Part shown: positions 44,201-59,200 of the stretch, piece by piece
How positions within the stretch are numbered: the first letter of the stretch is position 1
Layout of the letters: every line of letters begins with the position of its first letter
Source: Amoebophrya sp. A120
Lineage: Eukaryota > Sar > Dinophyceae > Syndiniales > Amoebophryaceae
NCBI GenBank assembly: GCA_905178155.1
Contig: CAJINV010000006.1
Coordinates: forward strand, 1,737,876-1,801,875
Length of the DNA: 64,000 nt
Reading direction: 5' to 3'
Translations under genes and position numbers: made by a program
Notes under the pieces: model-generated
The model's database searches: none
Told to the model about the DNA's origin: nothing
Seen by the model: the letters and a program-made list of their open reading frames with translations, nothing else

Positions 44201-47200
44201 TGAATAGTAACCACACTGTAATGCACCGCCAAGCATGACAGCTTTTCTCGGGGCTTTGTGTTGCGTATTTCGGATGAGAAACATCGTTTTTGCATGACAG
44301 ACAAGAGGAGGTGTTCCGATGGCCCGACGCAATACAGAGTTCTTCAGAGTCACATGCCAAACTAGCATGAGAAATCTCGCAATCTTCCGGAGGACCCAGA
44401 TCGCTATTTGCGATGCATAACGGCGTGTACGTTCGGTGTCACCGACAGGATTTCGGCTCCTTCTGGGACTGGGCCGACAACAACATCCCGGATGTATGCA
44501 CTGCAAAAGTATCGTACTCGTATTGCAGTCATGCATTACAAATCTTTTTATTAAGGTAAATCAGCATTACTACAAAATTTATTTCCCATGCTGAGGAAAT
44601 TTGTAATGCATTTATACGAGTGCGATACGTTTGCAATGCATAGGATGACAAGGGCGACTATACCGCAATCTACGGAGCTAACAACCAGAAAGCAACGAAT
44701 TCTATGCTCTGCAAAAGTATCGTACTAGTACAAACTGCATTACGATAACGATTACAAATTTGGTCAGCATGAGAAATGGAATTTGTCAAGCTGTTTAACC
44801 TTGGGATGGAGATTTTTGATGCATGAGTGCGATAATTACTACGAGTACGATACTTTTGCACAGGATAAATTCCTGGTGGCCGGCCCCCATCCGGAAGAGC
44901 GACGACTTGCCGGCCGAGTGCAACTACCGGCGGGGCAACGACTACTACCCGATGTGGATGGAGTTCAGTAACGTTCCCTATGAGCTCCGCAACCACCATA
45001 TTACAATGAAAAATGCCCCCTCCCCATATCAATACGGAAATCTGTGATGCAGATTTGTGGTCACAAATCAGCTTTGTGATGCTAGAAGGCAAAAGATGCG
45101 GACTGTAGTGCTGTCTAGCGTGGGAGTAAACCTATGCAGCTCCAGGATGACAAAAGGCAACTAGACAAGCGGGAAACAGCATGACAGATTGCCTGCGATT
45201 TAGGCCGCAGCTTCGTCTCTTGGCCTTCTAGCAATACAAGTTGATTTGTGTACTCAAATGCAGCATCACAAATTCGCGCATCTTCCGTTTCCGATATGGG
45301 GTGGGGGCTTTTTCCACTTTGATACGCCACACCATCTGGAAGGGCAAGGCCCGCGACGCGGGAGGCAATCCTATTCTGAGGAAAAATCCCCCCTCCCCAT
45401 ATCGAAAAGGTGTGCTTCCGAAAATTTGTGTTGCTGATTTGACGTCACAAATCACGTCTGTCTTGCAACAAGACAAGCGCAGAGGCTTCCGCACCATTAT
45501 GGAAGCGATTTGGCATGCTGTTGCGCCTAGAGGGCACCCTTTTGCAATGCTAAGCAGCTAGACCTATACGCCCCTACCTAGGCCGAGGATCTGGCTGCGA
45601 TGCCTTACTGCAAGACAAATCCGATTTGTGTACCCAAATCCTGCATCACAGATTTCCATTTCGATATGGGGAGGGGAGATTTTTCCTTTTGATAAATCCG
45701 GGGCATTGGTTTCCCGAAGAGCGGCCGGGAGACCAGAATGGCTTGGGTACGGGGAAGTGGAAACTGCCCATGCCCGGTATCAAAGTGAAAAAAGCCCCTA
45801 AGAACCCATACTCAAAAGACAATTTGTGTTGCTGGATTTGTGTACACAAATGAACTTTGTATTGCAGCCAGAGCTTGTGCTTGTCGGCATATTCTAAGCC
45901 CATTTCATCTTGGGCACGCATCCGGCTAGCAGGTGCGCATGAGAAACAAGTCTGACAGAGCAGGCGAAAACGCATGACAGACTGGATGCACATCAATGCG
46001 CCACATGGGTGCCGTTTGCATTGTACAACGCAAGACAAAGCTGATTTGTGGTCACAAATCAGCATCACAAATTTTCTTTTCGATATGGGGAGGGAAATAA
46101 ATTTTTCCTTACGATACCCGGGGTGGACATGCCGAACTGGGTCTGGAAGACGGACAAACAGCGGAAAGACATGAACCTGAACTGGAAAAAACTTCTCGTC
46201 GACGCGGCCCTGGTGCGCGTGCGACACTGGTATCATAAGGACCGGGAGTATGTCCGCGACCAGCACGTGTCCGCGGAGTATGCATTGCAAAAGTATCGTA
46301 CTCGTATAAATGCATCACAAATTTCATCAGCATGAGAAATAAAATTTGTAATGCTGATTTGCCTTAACAAGATGATTTGTGATGCATGACCGCAATACGA
46401 GCACGATACTTTTGCACAGGATACGGAGAAATACGAAGGAAAAATTTTGGGCACGATGGACCGAAAATTATGCAAGAAAAAAACATTGTTACGTGTAACT
46501 TTGTGATGCGCATCAACATGCATATGCAAGATGATTGCATCTGTCATGCTGGGCATGCGTTGCAAGGTCCATTCAGGAGCGTTTTCACGTACCATCTGCG
46601 CATGACAGGCTTTTGCTGTAATGCAAGACAGATTTGTCATGCTGTTCCCCCAAGATCAGAGTTACACCTACAATCTTTTTTTCTTGGATAGAAATTACCG
46701 CTGGAACAGTGGGGAGACACGGAAATGGTATAGTGAGTAGGATCATTTTTATTTGTAGTAAGTTGAAGTTGATACTAGCTCGTAGTTACTTCCTGTTCCG
46801 GTTGCTGTTCTATTGGTGTGAGGCAGATTTAAGAGGTTGCTTTCTTGTTCGTCATAAGAAAGTCAACTACTACCAAGCATGGCACCTCATTGTAGCATGC
46901 CGGTACTAGTAGTACCGCTTAGGAGAAAAAACATCAACATATATCATAAACGTCTCTCCCGCTCTACACCTACAGTATGACCTCCAACACTTCCGACCGG
47001 GGCCGCAACCCGAACTCACCATTCCGGCCCGCAACCTGCGCGCCATCGAGGGCGGACTGCGGATAACCTGCGGCGACAACAGCGAATGGGGAGATCGGGA
47101 GGGCATCGTGACCTCGTGGCGGCAGGTGCCGGAAATTTGCAAGAAGAACTTCAAGTGGAAGGTGCAGCTGTGGGGCAATCTGGACGACGATACTTCGGTT

Positions 47201-50200
47201 GCGGAAAAGCCGTATCAACCGCAACTACGTCTGGGTCTGGAAGCTTGTGATGCTCAAGTATGCATGAGTCAGGCGCTTTCAAGTGCAGCCAAGCATGACA
47301 AGTTTAGTTGACCACGCCGTCTGACGCGTAGCGCGCATGACAAACCGCGTTCTACTTCTTGCATCACAAAAAAATGGTGCCTTTGCTGGCTATGCAACAC
47401 AGATTTGTTTTCAGGAATGCAAGACATGCAACACAGGTTCCACTTTTATTCCAGAGCCAGACATATTTGCGATGCATAAGCCGGCAAACTGGAATCGGGA
47501 GCAGAAGGAGTACCGAAAATTCATCGAGTCTGTCCTCGCGAATCAGGCTATGGCCTGGCCGGCACCGCAGTCCAACATGCTCCAAGTCGACGCGATGTCG
47601 GAGTTATGAGAGTGCACAACCCCCCCCCCTCCCCCTCATTAATATTTACATTGCTTGACTTCCGGGTTCTGGTCCCGCCTACCCCCCGGCGACAGGTGAC
47701 CTTGACAGGTGACCTTGACAGGTGACCTTGACAGGTGACCTTGACAGGTGACCTTGACAGGTGATCGTGACAGGTTACCGTGACAGGTGACCTTGACAGG
47801 TGACCTGGACAGGTGACCTGGACAGGTGGCCGCGACAGGCGAAGCGTGAGGATAAAGCAAAGGCGAGGCCAGCGCCTGGGCGCAAATATTTATTTTTCAC
47901 GCCAAATGCCGCTCTTGACGTGAAAAATAAATTAAAAGCGCCAAAAAAAAAAAACGACGCAAAAATTGAAAAAGATTAAAGCTGTAACACAAACTGCCTC
48001 CATAAGCAAAGAAGTCTTTGCGTTCGCGTTGCCATGCAAAAATAAAAAAGCGGCTATCTCTGCAATGCACGGCCAGGAAACAGCTGCTCTCTTTGCTCTG
48101 TGGAACCGGAAAGGCGTTGCGCTTCAATATTAGAGAACTTTTTTGCAGAAGCCACACAGAGATATTCACTTTGCTTCTATTTTTGTTTTTTCTTGCAAAA
48201 TGCAGGGCGCCTAATTCGCCCTTTTTCCACTAGCGCTTCGCGCACTGAGCCACTACGCGCGCGCCTGGTGTGAGGCGAGGGGCGGACGCTGTCCGCCCCG
48301 ATGCCGAACACCCTTCCCCCACTAGCGCCACTAGGGACGAGCACAAGGCCCCAGCGTGGGGACCCTGTCCCCACGCTCGGGTGGGCCTTGTTTGTCATGC
48401 AAAATACTTAGCTTACGCCTTGCCTCTTGGCACTGTCTGCATGACAAGTTCTGGCAGCTGCCCAAATAGCACTACACTCCTGTCCACATTTGTCATGCGA
48501 AACCTGCATTCTTGCTGACGCTTGTATTGCTGTTCATACGATACTAAAAATGAGAAGAACGGGGAGTTGTGCACTTTCATACGAGTTCGAGTGCTCGAAG
48601 AAATGCTGTGGAAATCGGTTCTGCAAGTCGTTTTCCTATTTGAAAAACAAAACGAGGAAGAACAACTGCTTTATCAAGTGTAAAAATGTCTGGGTCTGCA
48701 AGAGTGGAAGATTTGCGATGCAGGTTTTCCATGACTCATGAGGTCTGTAATGCATGGTCTAGCATCACAGATTTTGAGAGGGCTTCCTCGTGCCTGTTCC
48801 GCATGAGAAATGCCCTCTCGCCGTGGCAAAAACTGGACTCCTCTCGCCGGTCATGCATTACAGGTTTTTTTTTGAATCCGAAGACAGCATTACAAGTTGC
48901 AATCTTCCAGACCCAGACATTTTTACATTTGATACGCTTGCTTTTCAAGCAACTCGACGCGGCGGTCATTTCCACGAAAGCTATGCATTGCAAAAGTATC
49001 GTACTAGTAGAAATGGCATGACAAATTTGAATAGCATGACAAATGAAATTTGTAATGCAGATTTACCTTAGGAAGCAGATTTGTATTGCATGATTGCAAC
49101 TGGTACGAGTACGATACTTTTGCAAAGCATAAAAGCGACGGAGCTGCGAAACACCCCCTGCGGTAAGGAGGTCTCGCACATGCAGTTTTGCCGGCAGACC
49201 GAAAAATACTGCAGCTACTTTGCCGACCCGAACGTCTCGCCGATTTTTTCGAAAGTGGATGAAGCCTCCCCGTTGACCACGCTAAGCGGAGATATGAAAT
49301 GCAAAAATACCTGGGTCTGGAGACTTGTGATGCTGGGTGGCGTATCATGAGGAGGCCACAAGTGCTGGCGCAGCATGACAAGTTTCTGAGCTTCTAGGTG
49401 TTGCCCACTCTGCATGACAGACTGCGTTTCTGCACGACAGAAAAATGGGTAGGTGGCTACCGTTTGAAGTTTATAAACGAATGGGACGCCCTGCCCTTAG
49501 CCTTCCAACATGACAGAAAAATGGGGCTGCTCTTGGGTAACGTGCATGACAGATTTATTAAGAGTCATGCCAGACAAGCATGACAAACGTGCACTCTTCC
49601 AGACCCAGACATTTTTGCATTTGATAGGAGAGAACGTGAAACAAGCGGCCGCGCCGAAGTGTCAGCAGTGTCCCGATTTCAAGAACGGAGAAACCTGTGC
49701 GTCCATATGAGAGTGCACAACTCCCCCTCCCCCTCATTTGTATGGCATGATCAGCATTACAACAACCAGCGCACGTAGGGCCTGCGCATGACAAGTTCAA
49801 GCTCACGCGCGTACTAGTGCAGTACTGTTTGGGCTTCCCGAAAAATCTGTCATGCAAACAGTGCCACAATCTGGCGCTTGGATTTGGTCACTTGCATTAC
49901 AAATGAGGGGGAGGGGGAGTTGGGCAATCTCATACTCCATGGTGCAGAAGCAGAAGGAGGCCGGGATGTTCGACGTGAATATTTCGAAGAGGATACTGTG
50001 AGGAAAACCGTTCCCACCTTAGAGCCAAGATGGAGATTTTGCAACACAAACCTAAAGAGTTTTGCGAGCCACGCATGACAAGTTCAAGTTGGAGGCTGTA
50101 TTGTAGTGCAGTTTAGCTGGTGCAACGGAATCTTCCGCATAACAAATCCACCTCCTTATAATCCTGTCTACAGCATTACAAGTTTCATCAAAACACGATT

Positions 50201-53200
50201 GGAAGGGCCTCTCTACTTGGGGATGCGCATCACAAATGCTCCTCTGCTTGCCAATCTGCATGACAACTACTCTGGTGTGGGAACATTTTTCCTCAGGATG
50301 GAGGAACGGGCAGAGCGCCGACATCGACGAGCAAGCCCGGGACATGCTGATCTCCGAGTCCAGTGCGAACTGCAACATCAATTGCCAGTTCGATCCGCGG
50401 CCGTGGAAAACGTGCAAACTCGACACGGTGGATATCCAGAGGAAATTTCCCGTACACGTACAAATCAGGTCTCTGCATGACAAAGCTTGTCTTCCATCCT
50501 ACTTAGCATGACAAGTGGCATGCTCTAAGTTGGCAAAATTTGTGATGCATTTTGTACATGTGCGGGACATTTCCTGTGGATAGTGGACGCTACCTACGAA
50601 AAAGACCCACTACCCGTCGTGTACGCGAGCGTCCGCCTCCGGCCCAGGATCAGAGAGTTATCAAATGTAAAAATGTCTGGAAGAATCCGAATTTTGTTAT
50701 GCTGTTTTTGCATGACACAGAATGTCTGTCATGGAAGCCCTAGCATCACAGATTTTTAGAGGCCTTCCTGATGCCTATTCCGCACGACAAATGCCCTCCA
50801 CGCGTAGCACAAACCGGACTCCTCTTGCTGGTCATGCAATACAGAATTTTTGTAGAGTCCAAAAATAGCATCACAAGTTTCAACCTTCCAGATCCAGACA
50901 CTTTTGCAATCCATAAGAGTGGGTGCCAGACGATTGCTGTGGCGGTGAGTGGGTGTGGAACTGGAATCAGCACGGCCTATGCATTGCAAAAGCATCGTAC
51001 TAGTATAAATTGCAATACAAGTTTCCTTAGCATGAGAAATAGAATATGTCATGCGGATTTGCCTAAATAAAAAGATTTGGAATGCAAGACTTGCATTTAT
51101 ACGAGTGCGATGCTTTTGCACAGCATACGGGCCCTGGACCGACTACCAACCCATCCGGGACATCTCGGACTTTGCGAAGTCGCGGTTCAAATTATCAAAA
51201 GGAAAAATCCCCCGTCGCCATGTCGAAACGAAGTCTGTAATGCTGGATTTGCGTACACAAATCACATTGGTCTTGCTGGAGAAGATGACTGTAAGTCCAT
51301 ATCAAGTCGGAGTAGAGCGGTCATGGCCTAGGCACTTAGCATGAGAGACGTCTGCGCTGTAGGCCCAACAGCATCACAGACCGCCTGCATAATGCGGCGG
51401 CTGTCTGTGGAATTGCCTTCTTGCAAGATGACTGAGGCGATTTGTGGTCGCGAATCAGCATTGCAAATTTTCTGCTCCGTAGCTTTTTGATATGGGGAGG
51501 CGGGGTCTTTCCTCGCGATACAAATTTCAGGGCAGCGAAGCGGAGCAGTCTATCACTATTAAAGGAAAGGATAGAGACACCAAGATGCGGCTGGGCCGGT
51601 CCAAACCCACGGAGGGGTTTGGTTCTTCCTGGGAAAAGGTCCTATCCCAGAAAAAAAGATTGTAGCTGTAACTTTTTTGGCTGATTAGCATTACAAACCT
51701 GTCTGGCATGACAGCAGAAACCTGTCATGCGCAGATAGCATGTCAAAACGCGCTTGAATGAGAATGAACCTTGCAATGCATGTCCAGCATGACAGACGCA
51801 ATCATCTTACGTGTTGCGCATCACAAACTTACACTAACAATGTTTTTTTCCTGCATAGGTGCCCGTAAGCGACGAATACCCGGACGGGTGGCGGTACCGC
51901 GGGAAGGTCGGGGAGATGTTTATCAAAGTGAAAAATCCCCCCTCCCCATATCGAAAAGGATCGCCTCAGAGAATTTGTGATGCTGATTTGTGACCACAAA
52001 TCATGTCTGTCTTGCAAGAGAGCGACGGCATGGGCTCCGCCCTATTATGCAGGCGGTTTGTAATGCTGTTGGTCCTACACCATAGACGTGCCCCATGCTA
52101 AGCGCCTAGGCCAGAACCTCTCTCCATTGGCGTGGTATGGGCCTGCAGTCCTCTACTGCAAGACCAATCTGATTTGTGTACGCAAATCCAGCATTAGAAA
52201 TCTCGTTTTGATATGGGATGGGGGCTTTTTTCACTTTGATAATGTTGTTTCCGCGGCCCTCCAAAAATATGGCGGTAGACCTGCAGTTTATGGTCAAGAA
52301 CTCCGACGGCCACAAGATATCCTGTGCAAAAGTATCGTACTCGTATTGCAATCATGCATTGCAAATATTTTTCCTAAGGTAAACCAGCATTACAAATTTT
52401 ATTTCTCATGCTGAGGAAATCGAAATTTGTAATGCATTTATACAAGTACGATGCTTTTGCACTGCATACAAGACCACCGTGAAAAATATCGTGGTGCCGG
52501 GGCGCAACGAGAAGCTGCAGCAGAGGTTTTTGCCGTTTTTCCCCACCGACTACTTCAAAAAAGTCCAAGACATCTATGACAGTGCACAACTCCAACCCCC
52601 CCCCCTCATTTGTATGGCATGAACAGCAATATAACCACCAGCACACATGGAGCCTGTGCATGACAAATTCATGTGCCTAATGTAGTACTATTTGGGCTTC
52701 CGGAATTTGTCATGCAAACAGTGCCACAAGGCAGCGAGAGCGACTGGATTTGGGATTTTGCGTGACAAATGAGGGGGAGGGGGAGTTGTGCACTGTCATA
52801 ATATCGGCGGGGTGCGGAAAGTCATCCAGAAAGCGTGGCGGATGAAGAACGAGATCAACCCGGTATCCTATGTAAAAACGTCCCCACAACTTCCGCCCCA
52901 GAGTTGTCATGCAGATTTGCAATGACAGGAACATTTGTGATGCGCATACCCATGATAGTCATCTCATTGCCATTTCCAATTGTGTTTTGAAATTTGTAAT
53001 GTTGTAAACAGGATGAGTAGATAGCTTTGTGATGCGGCTGTCCTTGCTAACCTGAACTACACCACGGACTGTAGCGCGTCATGCGTGACTCCCAAAACTT
53101 CTGGATTTGTGTTGCGCACTGCCCAAAAATCAGTGACTCCGGGACGAAGGTGGGGACCACGTTTTTCCACAGGATACCCGGACCGTGGAATTTTTCGGAA

Positions 53201-56200
53201 CGCCATTGTGGAATTCGTGAACCGGAAGAAGATACGCATGGCAAAAGCATCGCAATCATAGTGGGAACAATTGCATTACAAATTTGCGCAGCATGAAGAA
53301 TTGAATTTCTCATGCGGATTCGCGCACAAAGATAGATCTGTCATGCGTGCTTGCAATTGATTCCACCTGTCCTGAATGCGATGCTTTTGCACAGGATAGA
53401 AGGCCAAGGTGCTCTACTGGGACCCGGTCCACGAGGAGGCCGTCTTGCAGGACTTGGCTACCTATGGATTGCAAATACAGAATTTGTGTTGCTGAAGCGC
53501 GCATCGCAGAAGGTGTCCGCTTGTACGGCATGATAACAGCATGAGAAATTTTGCGAGGCTTAGGTTTGCAGATTCACTCCTCGTGATAAAACGCATGACA
53601 AAGAACTTCACAGCATGACAAAAAAAACTAGCGACTCGTATTCACGCATCACAGATCTTGTAGTCCTTCAAAGCTCGCATGACAAAGACCGTCGATATTT
53701 GCAACGCATACTACCTCGCGCGTGTTCTACCAGCAGCGACCGGAGGTGCACTTTCACGCCCCGAGGGCTAAGGACAACTACACCTGCCACGAGGGGATCC
53801 GCGTGCAGACGCGGTTATGCACTGCAAATATGTCTGGGTTTGGAAGGATGCAGCTTGTCATGCTAAATTTGGATCATGCAAAAATTTGTGTTGCATGATT
53901 ACCAAAAACTGTCCATTTTTGACCAAGTTGGGAGTGAGTTTCTCTTTCTCATGCAGGATAGGCATGATACAGATCATCTCACAGAATCTGTCATGCTAGA
54001 TCCTGCATTGCAGACCTCATGTGTCATGTGGAACCTGCATGAGAAGTCTTGTATTCTTCCACACCCAGACATATTTGTACTTGATACCGGTTGCACGAGA
54101 TCAAAACCGTGACCGCGCCGTCGCAGGAGGAGTGCGCGGTGCAGTGTGTATCCTGTGCAAAAGTACCGTACTCGTATAAGGAATGCCAGACTAGCATGAC
54201 AAATCTGGTTTCTTAGGTAATTTAGCATGACAAATTATTAATTATTAATTTTTCATGCTGAGCTAATTTGTAATGCAGTTTATACTAGTACGATGCTTTA
54301 GCTTTTGCAGTGCATAGTGTGACAAGCAGACCAACTGCGAGAGTTTTGACTTTTTCAAAGGCGAGGAAAAGTGGCGAACGTCGAAGCAAATGAACTGTCA
54401 TCTCTACTCGAAGAACGGGCACACGAAAGAGCTGCTCTTGCGGGACAGGTATCAAGTGCAAACGTGCAGCCTGGGTCTGGAGGAAAACTGTGATGCCGGT
54501 TTGTTAATGGTAGGCGCACTGCAACTTCTATACGCGGCGAAGCATGACAAAATTTTCAAAATCCTATCACACCCAGATCCATGTTTGCAATGCATAACAG
54601 GCAGGGGTTGCGGAAGGAAAAAATCCATTTTGGAAGACGCAAGGCGGACATTAACATGGACTTGGAAAATATCAAACAAAAAAAGTTCGTCACGATCATT
54701 CATGCGCATTTTTGCAATACAAAACTTTCTGTCATGCGTAAAAATGCATCACAGCCAAGCTTCGCGAGGGATCTCCCTAGCGTTTGTGCAAGACAAGGAC
54801 AAGCTTTGATGCTAAAAGTTTTTGTAATGCAAAACCTGCAAGTTAGTGACATGACTGTGACAAACTTTTTTCTCTTCATAGAAAAGGTGCTGCCAAACTA
54901 CAAGCAGAGCAAGCACAGCAACGAGTATTCCCGGATGGGAATTTAGGCAAAGAAAAAACTGTTTCACTGTCAACTTGTAATGCAGAAAATGCATCTTAGA
55001 AGTGTTTGTCTTGCTACACATGCAAGACACTGGATTTTTAGCTGTGTTTTCCCATTGGAACCTCGCATGGCAAATTGTCTCTGTCATGCGGAACAAACTT
55101 GTGATGCGAAACTTGCAAAATCCTTACAGTGAAACACTTTTATCCTGTGATAGAATTCCGTTCCTCGAAGCACCTCTGAAGCCCGACAAAGAGCAGGAGA
55201 AGACTTTCATTTTCCAAATCCCGTGCGTATAAACTGCAAAGGTATCGTACTAGTATAAATTGCAATTATACAAATTAGCTCAGCAGTACAAATTGAATTT
55301 GTAATGCGGATTTCACTTAAGAAAAAGATTTGTAAATGCATAAAAGCAATTAGTACGAGTACGATACTTTTGCACTGGATAGTGCGAGGCGTGCATCAAC
55401 TCCTGGGCCCGACACGGCATGGCGGTCACGGAAACCAAGGATTTCAACCAGGATATCGCAAGGGAAAATCCCGCCTCCCCATATCGAAAAGGTATGTCTC
55501 AGAAAATTTGTAATGCTGATTTGTGACCACAGATCGTCTCTGTCTTGCAAGAACGCGGTCGGTTTGTAATGCTGTTTGCCCTACAGCCTAGACGTTTGCC
55601 ATGGTCAGCGACTAGCCCAAAACATCTCGTCTGCTCACTCTTACTATAGGCATGCAGTCCTCTCAAGCAAGACAAATCTGACTTGTGTACGCAAGTCCAG
55701 CATTGGAAGCCTCGTTTTGTTGATATGGGGAGGAGGGACTTTTCCTTTTGATACAAGACCTGGACCCCGACAGCGCCGGCGATTTTTCCAAAAGCGTCCA
55801 CATGGGCACCGGCGCCACCAGGGGACTGAACGGCGCGCGAGACCGGCTGTGGTGCAGAAACGGGAACGGTGCCTTGGTCAATAACCGATGCTCGGTGCAG
55901 GAGCTGGGGCACGCACGGCGGTATCGAATGCAAATGTATGTCTGCTGGGTCTGCTGGTGAAGACTGTTGCAACTTGTGATGTGCTACCTTTGGACTGTTC
56001 TATTAGAACAGTCCAAAGGTAATTTTTATCAAATAAAAATCTGTATCGCCTGAGCAGAAAGAAGAACAGTCCAGTTTTTGCTACGTGGACGACGAGGAGC
56101 ATTTCTCATGCCCGGATGGACATCAAGGCGGCTTCTTCAAAACGTCTGTGATGCTGGGGCCTACGTTACAGATCGATCATGCGTCATGCAAGATGTGCAT

Positions 56201-59200
56201 GGCAATAAACGTAAACCTTGTATCCTTCGTGCAGACGCAGATCCAGACACAATTTGCACTGCATAGGGGGAACCGGCAGGCAAAATGGTATACGAAGGGC
56301 ACGTATCAACTGCAAAAATGTCTGGGTCTGGAAACTTGTAATGCTGCGTTGGGAATAGTGAATGCTCTGTAATGCACAGGCAAGCATGCGAAATATCTGC
56401 GCACCTTTGTGTTGCGTTTTTCGCATGACAAACTGCGTTTTTGCATGACAGGCAAAAGGGTCTCTTCTTGGACACGCATCACAAACTTTTTGGTCATGCC
56501 AGACAAGCATGACAAGTCTCGCAATCTTCCAGACCCAGACATATTTGCAATCCATAGCACGTTGGATTACGAGGAACAGGACGAGAAGGGCCGCATGGTG
56601 AGAAAGGAAGCCATATCCCGTGTAAAAACATCCCCACCCCAGAGTCAAGATAAGTGGCCACATTATACCATAGTTATTTCCGTACTTCACCTACGTCATT
56701 CTCTCCTTTTTAACTTCAACAAAGTTCGAAACTTCTCTGTGCTTTAAATTTGGTCTTTTCCAGTACATAAAACACCCCAGAGTCAAGATGGCGACTTTTT
56801 GCTACACAAGTCAACAAGTTTAGGCTGTTCTGCATGACAGATTTGAGCTCGTAAGTAGGTAGTCCTGTTCAGCTAGTGTGTTCGTATTACAAATCGACAA
56901 CCCTATCCTGCTTGGAGCATGACAAACTCCCAGGTAATATTAGAAAACGCTCCAGCTCTGCATGGGGCTGCGCATGAGAAATGTTCTAGGCTCGCAGATT
57001 TGCATGACAAGTCTGGGGCGGGAGCGTTTTTGCGGAGCATAAACCAAAGTGATTGACAGAGTGCCAGATGAAGGCATGTACACCGAGCCCGCAGTTGAGG
57101 CGAAAGACGGGCGCCACATGTATCCACAGTACTTCTAAATCATTTCCCGTACTGCGCACACAGTGACAGCAACAGCTACAGCTGCGGTTTCTACTGCATC
57201 ACAAAACTTGCCTTCGATCCTAGAGTCAGCATGACAAGTCGTGTTACACTCTAGTACGTCATGGCGAACAAGTTTGTCATGCACTTTGCACATCGTGTAG
57301 TACAACGGGAAAATAAAGATAAATTTGTATTGCATAACATGGTACAGGACCACATTACGCCGTACAGGAAGTATCTTTGGGGCTACGGCCGTGTAGAGAT
57401 GGGTCTTAACGAGGACGCACCGGAGTACTGGCACCATTGCGACCGGAAAAAACCGCACACCGGAATCTACCCAGAGTAAACTTCCCGTACGCGTACAAAG
57501 CTGGTTTCTGCATGACAAACTTTTCTTCCAATTCTACTCAGCATGGCAAGTGACATGCTCCAACTTGGTAAAATTTGTCATGCATTTTGTACATGTACTA
57601 CAGGAAATTTGTATTGCATAGAATTATCAACAGGAACAGTAGCTCCGCTGTCATCAACAATTCCATGATGCAGGAAATTTGCCGACCCGCCTGGGAGCGG
57701 CCCGGTGTGGCGAACGGAGTCGATATGTGCCACTCACGGTGTGTGTTCGAGTTGCAGGGAAACGGGAAGGAGACATCCTTGGTGGATGGAAGCAAAAACG
57801 AGAAGCCGGGGGGTATCGACCAGGATATTTCCTGCCGCAAAATGTGCTTGGACCATGCGATTACGCCCTACAACCCACGGTGGGACGATTTGGACGAAAA
57901 CATGAAGGCGGTGCTGATGAAGGATCAGTACGTGGAGTCTCCGGAGGGAACGAACACGGGGAGGAACAGCAACCCCGGAGCCATCAAGCTCCGGCCGTAC
58001 CTGAACAAGAAGTGCAACGCCATCTACGACTTTTTCTGCAGAAAAGACGCTCCGGGGAGGTCCCACTGGGAGAAGGGGAACCCGCCACCGCACCCAAAAG
58101 ACAAGGACAAACCCCCGTCCAAGTGGCATCACGGGAGGTGGCCCTTCACGCACGACAGCTACGAGTGCATGGACCTCCACGACCCCATTCGCGACGAGCC
58201 GAACCCCATCGACCCCAGCTGCTGTGGCGGCTGGGCCGAGCCGTTCTCGAACAACCACGGGCGGTACAGCAGCTGGTCGCCGTTTCCGAAGATTTTCTGC
58301 AACCAGTTCTACCGCACCGATATGGCGTTCGGAAAACGATTTGGGCAGGAACTGGGCGCAATCGACAAGGAGCACGACCCGGTGGAGACGCCCAACGTGC
58401 CGGAGGGCGAGTTGAAAGCGGTCGACCCGGTGACCGGAGACACGACTACGTTCTCCGGCTTCAACAAGCATCGCCAGCGGGGGCACTGCGAGGTGCCGGA
58501 GCGTGGGAAGTATCATGAGGAAAAATCCCCCCTCCCAATAATCAGGCGGAGGTTTGTGTAGCATGATTTGTGATCACAAATCACATTGTCATGCTAGAAG
58601 GGAAGAGATGCGGAGTGTAGTGCTGGCTGGCGTGGGAATAAACCTTTGCGTCTTCAACATAACAAAAAACAACTAAAAGTGGGACACCGCATGACAAATT
58701 GCCCGCAAACGAGGCCGCGACTGTGTCTCTTGGCCTTCTAGCAAGACAAGTCGATCTGTGTACGCAGATCCAGCACCACAAATATCCTTTTCGACATGTT
58801 GGGGAGGGGGAATTTTTCCTCACAATAGAAAGCCGATGGATATCATCTACCCCTGGGAAGACCACCACGGGGATACGGTCGGGAAGCGAAATATGGATGT
58901 GTCAGGATCGAAATCGTCAAAGTTGAAATGATTTGCCATGCATAAAATGCAAGACATGAAGCACCTGTCTTGCCGGGATGGCAAGTGAGGCAGATTGTGA
59001 GCCTATTTAGGGTTTGGGATAGAGCTGCTAAAAGAGCATGACGAAAGCAGTCTTCTGTGCCCAAACAGCATGACAAATTGGATTCCGGTGCTCCGAAAAT
59101 TTGTCATGCGCCGCTTAAAAATTAGGCTTCCAACTGGTATCCATTTTATGCATGACAAATCATTTCAAGAACTTTGTCGCTTTCAAACCTGACGCTTCCA

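Noticed and set aside
57679-58518. Long overlapping frames of 279 (+) and 276 (-) codons inside the big exon of gene 7
   Set aside because: They are shadow frames caused by GC-rich third positions. The frame used fits the exons on both sides and carries the cysteine pattern.
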